From contig DVKA01000290.1 in the NCBI GenBank assembly GCA_018716365.1, positions 1-6,578 of the forward strand: a DNA stretch of 6,578 nucleotides. Direction: 5' to 3'. The stretch comes from Candidatus Caccocola faecipullorum (GTDB lineage Bacteria > Synergistota > Synergistia > Synergistales > Synergistaceae). A model generated the notes under the pieces. The model saw only the letters and a program-made list of their open reading frames with translations, was not told where the DNA came from and made no database searches. A program made the translations under genes and the position numbers. Shown one piece after another: positions 1 to 5,303 of this stretch (its first letter is position 1; every line of letters starts with the position of its first letter).

Positions 1-948
1 GAAAGCTCCCAACCCGTCGTTATACTCCCCTCTTCGGGGACGGGGGCGCTCGAGTGCGCGGCGGTCAACTTCCTCGGCGCGGGAGATAAATTCATCTCGC
101 TCTCCTGCGGCGCATTCGGCAAAAGATTCCGCGAGATAGCGCTGCGCACCGGCGCGCAGGGAGTCTTCGGCGATTACGAGGAAGGGCGCGCCCCTACGCC
201 AGAGGACGCGGCGGCGCTGCTGCGCGCGCACCCCGACGCCAAGGCGCTGCTCGTCACGCACAACGAGACCTCGACCGGCGTGACGGTCCCGGTGCGCGAA
301 ATCATCTCGGCTCTGCCGAAGGAGGACCGCCCGCTGATTTTGGCCGACGGCGTCAGCTCCGTCGGCGCGATGGAATGCTTCCCCGAGGAATGGGGAATCG
401 ACGTGCTCTGCACCGCATCGCAGAAGGGCCTTATGACGCCGCCAGGCCTCGGCTTCGTCTGGCTCTCGAAGCGCGCGCTCGCCGCGCTCGAAAAGCGCAA
501 TTGCCCGAGCTACTACTTCGACCTCAAGCTTCACCTAAAATATATGAAAAAAGATTCCTACGAAAACCCCTACACGCCTCCGGTGTCGCTCTACTACGCG
601 CTCGACGCGGCGCTCGGCGTCATACTGAAGGACGGCGCGCGCGAATGGTTCGCGAAGCGCCGCCGCTGGGCGGACGGCTTCGCATCAGGCCTCGAGGCTA
701 TGGGCTTCGAGCTTCTCGTAAAAGACCCGGCGATTCGTTCCGCCGGCGTCACGGCCTTCTCCGCGCCTGACGGCAAAAGCGAAGCCGTGCGCAAAATACT
801 TTCGCGCATGGGGCTGACGACGGCGGGCGGACAGGGCGCGCTCAAGGGTAAGATAATACGCTCCGCGCACTACAGCGACTGGGGCGAGGCTGAGCTTGCG
901 GAAATACTCGGCGCTTTCGGCGAAGCGCTGAAAGAGACTGCGGAATAA
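1..948 (+). CDS. Class V PLP aminotransferase (serine/alanine-glyoxylate aminotransferase-like), 5' truncated
   Basis: The frame is open from base 1 to the TAA at 946-948, giving 315 residues. Family members are usually about 360-390 residues, so roughly 60-70 N-terminal residues lie off the left edge. An in-frame ATG at 280 is not the start, because conserved motifs precede it. In fragment numbering these motifs are visible: SGTGALE (12-18), the PLP-phosphate loop; HNETSTG (87-93); ADGVSS (115-120), whose D116 should contact the PLP pyridine nitrogen; SQKGL (140-144), whose K142 is the Schiff-base lysine; and a late arginine R287 in IIRSAH, where the family binds the substrate carboxylate. 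This is the small-dimeric AGT/SGAT branch of fold type I, cytosolic. The next gene is serA, 52 bp downstream. I infer that the enzyme may transaminate 3-phosphohydroxypyruvate, doing the job of SerC. Serine-glyoxylate, alanine-glyoxylate or aspartate aminotransferase activity is also possible. The family call is firm; the substrate is open. Confidence 0.93.
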   Translation, partial: ESSQPVVILPSSGTGALECAAVNFLGAGDKFISLSCGAFGKRFREIALRTGAQGVFGDYEEGRAPTPEDAAALLRAHPDAKALLVTHNETSTGVTVPVREIISALPKEDRPLILADGVSSVGAMECFPEEWGIDVLCTASQKGLMTPPGLGFVWLSKRALAALEKRNCPSYYFDLKLHLKYMKKDSYENPYTPPVSLYYALDAALGVILKDGAREWFAKRRRWADGFASGLEAMGFELLVKDPAIRSAGVTAFSAPDGKSEAVRKILSRMGLTTAGGQGALKGKIIRSAHYSDWGEAELAEILGAFGEALKETAE

Positions 949-1000
949 CGCCGCGGCGAACACAGGCGAAATCAACGAAGGATTGGACGGCTGAAACAAG

Positions 1001-2647
1001 ATGGATAATAAATGGAAAGTCCTTGTAACGGAGAAGGTCGGAGAGGCCGGCCTCGACATATTCAGAAACGCGCCCGAGGTGGAGCTTGAAGTCGCTCTCG
1101 GCCTCACGGACGAGCAGATAATCGAAAAGCTCGCCGGCGTAGACGCGATACTGACGCGCAGCGGCACGACGATGGACGAGAAAAAAATCGAGGCCGGAGA
1201 CAGGCTCAAGGTCATAGGCCGCGCGGGAGTCGGCGTTGACAACATCGACCTCCCCGCCGCGAGCCGACGCGGGATAATAGTCATCAACGCGCCGAGCGGA
1301 AACACGCTCGCGGCGACGGAGCTGACGATGGCGAACATGCTCGCCGTCGTCCGCATGGTCCCGCAGGCCTGCGCCTCGCTCCACGCCGGAAAATGGAACA
1401 GGAACAAATTCACGGGCCGCCAGCTCAGCGGCAAAAAGCTGCTCGTCATCGGCCTCGGCAGGATAGGCAGCGAAGTCGCGAAGCGCGCGCGCGCCTTCGG
1501 CATGGAGGTCGTGGCCTACGACCCGTACATCCCGCACACGAAGGCCGATTCGCTCCATGTCGAGCTGATGAGCGACCTCGAAGGGGCCGTATCTCTCGCC
1601 GACATGGTGACGATACACACGCCGCTCACCGAAGAGACGGCGAACATGATAGACGAAAGCATGCTGCGCGTCTTCAAGCACGGCGCGTACCTCGTGAACT
1701 GCGCGCGCGGCGGCATCGTCGACGAGGCTGCTGTCGCGCAGGCGGTGCGCGACGGACGGCTCGGCGGATTCGCGACAGACGTCTACAGCGCGGAGCCTCT
1801 CACGCCGGGACACCCGTTCCTCGCCGAGGACATAGCGGACAGGATAGTGATAACGCCGCACATCGGCGCGAACACCGTCGAGGCGCAGTCCGAGGTCTCG
1901 CGCATAGCGGCGCAGAACATGCTCAGCGTGCTGCGCGGCGAGCCCTACAACCACGCGGTGAACCTGCCCTTCCTCGAGCAGGCGCTCAACAACGACCAGC
2001 GCATGTACCTCAGCCTCTCGCGCAAGATAGGCCTGCTCGCTGCGAAGCTCGCGCAGGTGCGCGGCTCCGCTCCGCACAAATGCCACGTTACGCTGCGCGG
2101 CCCGCTCTTCGACGACGAGGAAAAGCGCCTCGCGAACAAGCTGCGCCCCTACACCATCGCGGTGCTCAAGGGCATGCTCGAAATCAGCATTGGCACGCCT
2201 GTCAGCTACATGCTCGCGCCGCTGCTCGCGAAGGACAGGGACATCTCCATCGACGAGAGCTACGGAGAGCCGCGCACCTACAAGAACACGATAGAGGTCG
2301 AGCTCGAGACCGCGAAGGGCTCCGTCTCGCTGCTTGCGACGATAACGGAAGAGGGCCGCCAGAGGATAGTCCGCGTCAACGACTACTGGGTGGACTTCGT
2401 GCCGACCGGAAAGCTGCTCATCTTCCAGAACCACGACCGCCCCGGCGTCATAGGCAAGATAGGAAGCATCCTAGGCGAAGCGGGCGTCAACATCGCGAAC
2501 TTCGCGCTCGGACGCAAGGAAGGCAGCGGCCTCGCGCTCGGCGCGCTCGAAATCGACGGCGAGACGGACGACAGCCTCAACGGCGAGCTCATCAAGAGCG
2601 GCGACATGGTCTGGGTCGCGACTGTAGACTTCACGAAGGCGGGATAA
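1001..2647 (+). CDS. serA: D-3-phosphoglycerate dehydrogenase, long form with ACT domain
   Basis: Oxidises 3-phosphoglycerate to 3-phosphohydroxypyruvate with NAD+, the first committed step of serine synthesis, in the cytosol. The 548 residues fit the long SerA type (about 525-530) known from Bacillus and Mycobacterium. Domains: a substrate-binding part at about 5-100 and 290-320; a Rossmann domain at about 101-289 with GLGRIG (151-156) and D174 at the NAD-ribose position; the catalytic trio R236 (CARGG), E265 (SAEP) and H287 (TPHIGA); an intervening ASB domain at about 325-460; and a C-terminal ACT domain at about 472-546 with DRPGVIG (479-485) and GVNIA (495-499). D479 and N497 sit where serine-binding residues lie in characterised ACT domains, so feedback inhibition by L-serine is expected. 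The ATG at 1001 fits the family N-terminus (KVLVTEKVGEAGL). Its ribosome site is poor: GAAGGA at 977-982 is 18 bp upstream. The next gene starts 4 bp after the stop. No key residue is missing. Confidence 0.98.
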   Translation: MDNKWKVLVTEKVGEAGLDIFRNAPEVELEVALGLTDEQIIEKLAGVDAILTRSGTTMDEKKIEAGDRLKVIGRAGVGVDNIDLPAASRRGIIVINAPSGNTLAATELTMANMLAVVRMVPQACASLHAGKWNRNKFTGRQLSGKKLLVIGLGRIGSEVAKRARAFGMEVVAYDPYIPHTKADSLHVELMSDLEGAVSLADMVTIHTPLTEETANMIDESMLRVFKHGAYLVNCARGGIVDEAAVAQAVRDGRLGGFATDVYSAEPLTPGHPFLAEDIADRIVITPHIGANTVEAQSEVSRIAAQNMLSVLRGEPYNHAVNLPFLEQALNNDQRMYLSLSRKIGLLAAKLAQVRGSAPHKCHVTLRGPLFDDEEKRLANKLRPYTIAVLKGMLEISIGTPVSYMLAPLLAKDRDISIDESYGEPRTYKNTIEVELETAKGSVSLLATITEEGRQRIVRVNDYWVDFVPTGKLLIFQNHDRPGVIGKIGSILGEAGVNIANFALGRKEGSGLALGALEIDGETDDSLNGELIKSGDMVWVATVDFTKAG

Positions 2648-2651
2648 AAGA

Positions 2652-3296
2652 ATGAGATTTTTCGTAATACGCCACGGCGAGACGGCGTGGAACGTCGAGG
2701 GACGCTTTCAGGGACAGAAGGACACGGCGCTGAACGAAAAGGGGCTCGCGCAGGCCGCGACGCTCGGAGAGCGGCTCGCCGGACACAGCTTCGAAGCGGT
2801 GCTCACAAGCCCGCTCGACCGCGCTAAGAAAACCGCCGAGCTCGCCGCTGCGAAGTGCGAGTTCGGAGAATTTACGGAAATTCCGGCCTTCACGGAAATC
2901 AACCACGGAGACTGGGAGGGCCGCCTCTCGACCGAAGTCGCGGAAGAATGGCCCGAGCTTCTCCGCCGCTGGCACACCGCGCCCGAGACGGTCAAGATGC
3001 CCGGCGAAGGCGGCGAGAGCCTCGAGGACATAGCGCGCAGGGCGGTTCCCGCGGTTGAAGCGGCGGCGAAAAAATACAAGGGCGACGTGCTCCTCGCCTC
3101 GCACGACGCGGTCATCAAGGTTCTGCTCTGCTACTGGCTCGACGCCCCGCTTTCGAGCTTTTTCAGATTCCAGGTGCCGAACTGCAGCATCACGATAGTT
3201 GAGATGAAGGAAGGCTGCGCGCCGAGAATGAGCCTCATGGGCGACGCCGCGCACCTCGGCGGAAATTTCGAAAGCCCAGAGCAAAAGGGCTTGTAG
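2652..3296 (+). CDS. Histidine phosphatase superfamily protein (phosphoglycerate mutase-like); candidate phosphoserine phosphatase
   Basis: A 214-residue protein of the two-histidine (RHG) phosphatase superfamily, probably cytosolic, with no signal peptide. Visible motifs: RHGET (7-11), with H8 the residue phosphorylated in catalysis; FQGQKDTALNEKG (19-31); SPLDRAKKTA (53-62); E82 in TEINHGDWEG, the usual acid residue; and the second catalytic histidine H151 in ASHDAVIKVL. Position 152 is Asp where most relatives have Gly (SHG), a small oddity. The ATG lies 4 bp after the serA stop, so the two genes are almost surely co-transcribed and translationally coupled; a weak AAGG lies about 11 bp upstream within the serA end. 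Superfamily members include cofactor-dependent phosphoglycerate mutase, alpha-ribazole phosphatase, sugar-phosphatases and the metal-independent phosphoserine phosphatases known from Hydrogenobacter. Next to serA and an aminotransferase, phosphoserine phosphatase is my preferred role. That choice is contextual; the sequence alone fixes only the superfamily. Confidence 0.92.
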   Translation: MRFFVIRHGETAWNVEGRFQGQKDTALNEKGLAQAATLGERLAGHSFEAVLTSPLDRAKKTAELAAAKCEFGEFTEIPAFTEINHGDWEGRLSTEVAEEWPELLRRWHTAPETVKMPGEGGESLEDIARRAVPAVEAAAKKYKGDVLLASHDAVIKVLLCYWLDAPLSSFFRFQVPNCSITIVEMKEGCAPRMSLMGDAAHLGGNFESPEQKGL

Positions 3297-3302
3297 TATA
3301 AT
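3297..3302 (+). promoter_or_regulatory. Possible -10 box before the ADP-ribosylglycohydrolase gene
   Basis: A perfect TATAAT begins directly after the TAG stop of the phosphatase gene, in a short AT-rich gap, 37 bases before the next ATG. I see no TTGACA-like -35 element at 16-18 bp spacing (that position reads about GCCCAG) and no TG extended -10. It may be an internal promoter that lets the downstream gene be expressed apart from the serine genes, or a chance match in the AT-rich gap. Confidence 0.35.
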
Positions 3303-3339
3303 TGTTGAAAAATCTACGGCAATAGGCGAGTGATACGAA

Positions 3340-4509
3340 ATGCTTGGAGCTCTCGTAGGCGATATAGTGGGCTCGGTCTTTGAGCGCGCCCCGCATAAAA
3401 GCAAAGAGTTCGACTTCATCTCCGAAAAAAGCCGCTTCACGGACGACTCCGTCCTGACGCTTGCGACGGCGGACGCGATACTGCACGGCTACGGCTACAT
3501 GGAGGTATTCAAATACTGGGGACGCTGCTATCCGAACGCCGGATACGGCGACAGATTCTTCAGATGGTGCCTCTCCGACGAGAAGGAACAGGGCGAAAGC
3601 TTCGGCAACGGCTCCGCGATGCGCGTCTCCCCCGTCGCGTGGGCCTTCGACACGCTCGACGAAGTCCTAGCCGAGGCGAAGAAAAGCGCAGAGCCGAGCC
3701 ACAACCACCCCGAGGGCATAAAGGGCGCGTCGGTCGTCGCCGCGGCGATATTCCTCGCGCGCACGGGAAAGTCCAAGGACGAGATAAAAGAATACGTTGA
3801 AAAGGAATTCGGCTACGACCTGAGCCGCACCGTCGGCAAGATAAGACGCGGCTACAAATTCGACGCAACATGCCCGGGCAGCGTGCCCGAGGCGCTCATA
3901 GCGTTCCTCGACTCCGACTCCTTCGAGGACGCGCTGCGCAACGCAGTCTCCCTCGGCGGAGACTCCGACACTCAGGCCTGCATCGCGGGCGCGGTGGCGG
4001 AAGCCTTCTACGGCCCGATATCCGAAAAATGGGTCTCTCTGCTCAACGTCCTGCTGCCGCAGGAGGCGATCAAGGTCGCCGAGGAATTCAACAAAAAATA
4101 CCTCGGCTCGCGCTACAACTTCTTCTCCTGCGCCGTCGAGGGCAGCTCCGGAGAGCCGTGCAAAAACGGCGCGCCGCACAATCTGCTCAGACTCGACCCG
4201 TCGGACTGCCGCTGGTGGGTGCGCTCTCCCGAGACGGACGAAGAGGTCTGGGCCTTCGCAGCCGGCTCCGGCAAAAAATCCGGCCCCGTCGTCTGCTTCT
4301 GCACCGGCACGTCCGTCATCTTCGACTATCTCTCGTTCAAGACCTTCGAGGACGCGTTCATCGCGCTGAACCGCAACGGCTTCGACCTCTACTTTGAAAA
4401 CTACTCCGAGGGAGACATCAACGTCTACGACTACGGCCTCCGCCCGCCGCGCCGCCGCTTTGAGATAGAAGAGCATCCGCTCTTCTCGCAGGGCGACCAG
4501 TGGAGCTGA
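3340..4509 (+). CDS. ADP-ribosylglycohydrolase (DraG/ARH family) with unrecognised C-terminal extension
   Basis: Family enzymes remove ADP-ribose from proteins or small molecules using two Mg ions held by acidic residues. The motifs are intact in order: GALVGDIVGSVFE (3-15); RFTDDS (32-37), with T34, D35 and D36 as first metal ligands; GNGSAMRVSP (89-98); HNHPEGIKGA (121-130), the family HxHPEG-type loop; and GGDSDTQACIAGA (206-218), with D208, D210 and T211 as the second metal cluster. The hydrolase domain covers about residues 1-256. Residues about 260-389 are extra: rich in aromatic residues, with five cysteines (264, 274, 290, 319, 321) and an Arg/Pro stretch at 368-373. I do not recognise this part. 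The protein looks cytosolic. A ribosome site AGGCGAG (3324-3330) sits 9 bp before the ATG. The gene follows the phosphatase by 43 bp on the same strand and is the last before a strong terminator. The substrate cannot be told from sequence; protein de-ADP-ribosylation, nitrogenase reductase-type control, or ADP-ribosyl metabolite cleavage are all open. Confidence 0.93.
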   Translation: MLGALVGDIVGSVFERAPHKSKEFDFISEKSRFTDDSVLTLATADAILHGYGYMEVFKYWGRCYPNAGYGDRFFRWCLSDEKEQGESFGNGSAMRVSPVAWAFDTLDEVLAEAKKSAEPSHNHPEGIKGASVVAAAIFLARTGKSKDEIKEYVEKEFGYDLSRTVGKIRRGYKFDATCPGSVPEALIAFLDSDSFEDALRNAVSLGGDSDTQACIAGAVAEAFYGPISEKWVSLLNVLLPQEAIKVAEEFNKKYLGSRYNFFSCAVEGSSGEPCKNGAPHNLLRLDPSDCRWWVRSPETDEEVWAFAAGSGKKSGPVVCFCTGTSVIFDYLSFKTFEDAFIALNRNGFDLYFENYSEGDINVYDYGLRPPRRRFEIEEHPLFSQGDQWS

Positions 4510-4542
4510 GGAAGCAATCTCTGCAAAATGATTAACAACGGC

Positions 4543-4585
4543 AAAAACTGGAGCGGCCCGCGGCGTCGGCGCCGCTCCAGTTTTT
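4543..4585 (+). terminator. Strong intrinsic terminator after the ADP-ribosylglycohydrolase gene
   Basis: A perfect 15-bp inverted repeat, AAAAACTGGAGCGGC (4543-4557) and GCCGCTCCAGTTTTT (4571-4585), encloses a 13-base GC-rich loop. The ten-pair GC-rich core followed by a T run is the classic Rho-independent form. It begins 33 bases after the TGA of the upstream gene and ends the five-gene-direction run on the plus strand before rubrerythrin. The matching A run on the left means it could also stop transcription on the other strand. Confidence 0.92.
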
Positions 4586-4610
4586 ACATTCGCGCGCGGA
4601 ATATTCTTTC

Positions 4611-4638
4611 TTGATTATTTTTCCGATAGTTATACAAT
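4611..4638 (+). promoter_or_regulatory. Predicted sigma-70-type promoter of the rubrerythrin gene
   Basis: TTGATT (4611-4616, four of six matches to TTGACA) and TACAAT (4633-4638, five of six to TATAAT) are separated by 16 bp in an AT-rich stretch that contrasts with the GC-rich surroundings. The site lies between the upstream terminator and the rubrerythrin start, leaving a leader of roughly 35 bases. A TATACA box two bases earlier would give a worse spacing. An inverted repeat overlaps this promoter. Confidence 0.65.
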
Positions 4639-4663
4639 ATAGGCTAGTGTGGCAACTATAACT
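4628..4663. repeat. Inverted repeat overlapping the rubrerythrin -10 region, possible operator
   Basis: AGTTATA (4628-4634) and its exact reverse complement TATAACT (4657-4663) flank 22 bases that include most of the -10 box and the likely transcription start. The placement is right for a repressor site, and rubrerythrin genes are often controlled by PerR-type regulators. The arms are short and AT-rich and the site does not match the PerR consensus well, so chance is a fair explanation. Confidence 0.25.
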
Positions 4664-4666
4664 CTT

Positions 4667-4672
4667 AGGAGG
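4667..4672 (+). promoter_or_regulatory. Strong ribosome-binding site of rubrerythrin
   Basis: A perfect AGGAGG lies 8 bases before the ATG at 4681. It is the best Shine-Dalgarno sequence in the window, clearly stronger than those before serA or the phosphatase, and it fixes the rubrerythrin start. Confidence 0.9.
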
Positions 4673-4680
4673 AATTTGCG

Positions 4681-5214
4681 ATGGAATTAAAGGGAAGCAA
4701 GACTGAGAAGAACCTGTGGGAAGCTTTTGCCGGCGAGTCTATGGCCCGCAACAAGTACACCTACTTCGCGTCGGCTGCGAAGAAGGCCGGATATGAGCAG
4801 ATCGCGGCCATCTTCCAGGAGACCGCCGACAATGAGAAGGAGCATGCGAAGCTTCACTTCAAGGCCCTTTCCGGCATAGGCGACACGCTTGCCAACCTCC
4901 TCGCGGCAGCAGCCGGCGAGCATGAGGAGTGGACGGAGATGTATCCGCGCATGGCGAAGGAGGCTCGTGAAGAGGGCTTCAACGACCTCGCCGTTATGTT
5001 CGAGGGTATAGCGAAGGTAGAGGCCGAGCACGAGAAGCGCTACCGCGAGCTCGCGAAGAACGTTGAGGACGGCACCGTATTTGCGAAGGGCGGCAAGCTT
5101 TTCTGGAAGTGCCGCAACTGCGGAGCGGTCTTTGAACTCGACAAGGCTCCCGAGAAGTGCCCCGTCTGCCAGCACCCGCAGGCTTACTTCGAAATCCAGG
5201 CGAAGAACTGGTAA
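4681..5214 (+). CDS. rbr: Rubrerythrin (diiron peroxidase with C-terminal rubredoxin domain)
   Basis: Rubrerythrin reduces hydrogen peroxide to water in the cytosol of anaerobes, with electrons passing through a rubredoxin-type centre to a diiron site. The 177 residues comprise a four-helix ferritin-like domain (about 5-130) and a rubredoxin-like domain (about 138-177). Diiron ligands are all present: E19 (AGES), the E52xxH55 pair, E94 and E97 (KEAREE), and the E114xxH117 pair. The iron-sulfur-free Fe(Cys)4 site is C144-x-x-C147 and C160-x-x-C163. The ATG at 4681 is set by AGGAGG 8 bases upstream. The gene has its own promoter and lies between two terminators, so it is most likely monocistronic. 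All 19 lysines are encoded by AAG, unlike neighbouring genes that mix AAA and AAG, which fits selection for high expression. Nothing is truncated or missing. Confidence 0.98.
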   Translation: MELKGSKTEKNLWEAFAGESMARNKYTYFASAAKKAGYEQIAAIFQETADNEKEHAKLHFKALSGIGDTLANLLAAAAGEHEEWTEMYPRMAKEAREEGFNDLAVMFEGIAKVEAEHEKRYRELAKNVEDGTVFAKGGKLFWKCRNCGAVFELDKAPEKCPVCQHPQAYFEIQAKNW

Positions 5215-5248
5215 ACCGCCGGTTTTACGTTACTCCATCTGAAAACGC

Positions 5249-5283
5249 AGACGCCGCCTCCCTCGCGGAAGCGGCGTCTTTCG
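5249..5283 (+). terminator. Intrinsic terminator between convergent rubrerythrin and MFS genes
   Basis: A 9-bp perfect stem, AGACGCCGC (5249-5257) with GCGGCGTCT (5271-5279), has a 13-base loop and is followed by a short T-rich tail (TTTCG). It starts 35 bases after the rubrerythrin stop. On the opposite strand the hairpin is followed by GCGTTTTC, so it may also serve the convergent transporter gene, though with a weaker U tract. Confidence 0.8.
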
Positions 5284-5303
5284 TCTATCAATCTCCGGGA
5301 TTT

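Noticed and set aside
685..1503. A minus-strand frame of 272 codons across the aminotransferase-serA junction
   Set aside because: It overlaps two well-supported genes, is rich in Ser, Ala and Pro, and shows no family motif.
842..2434. A 530-codon open frame on the minus strand opposite serA
   Set aside because: It lies exactly antisense to a complete, motif-rich serA. Its translation is low in complexity (rich in Arg, Val, Asp and Glu) with no recognisable motif, and long antisense frames are common in GC-rich DNA.
1393..2655. A 420-codon plus-strand frame inside serA in another phase
   Set aside because: The translation is extremely rich in Arg, Ala and His, as expected of a frame-shifted reading of GC-rich coding DNA. 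It has no domain and sits wholly within serA.
2631..3440. A minus-strand frame of 269 codons opposite the phosphatase gene
   Set aside because: It is antisense to a complete RHG phosphatase, without motif or a sensible ribosome site.
4258..4281. Glycine/lysine-rich GSGKKSG stretch resembling a P-loop in the hydrolase tail
   Set aside because: It lacks the GxxxxGK[ST] spacing and has Lys where Ser or Thr is needed, so it does not qualify as a Walker A motif.
3667..4476. A minus-strand frame of 269 codons opposite the ADP-ribosylglycohydrolase
   Set aside because: It is antisense to a motif-complete gene, with a low-complexity Val/Glu/Ala/Arg-rich translation. I considered an antitoxin-like antisense gene but found no support.
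4630..4644. PerR-box-like match in the rubrerythrin promoter
   Set aside because: Only the first half resembles TTATAAT; the second half departs from the consensus at most positions.
5213..5226. Small hairpin AAACC-GCC-GGTTT directly after the rubrerythrin stop
   Set aside because: Only five pairs, two or three of them stable, and it overlaps the stop codon; the longer hairpin at 5249-5279 is the better terminator.
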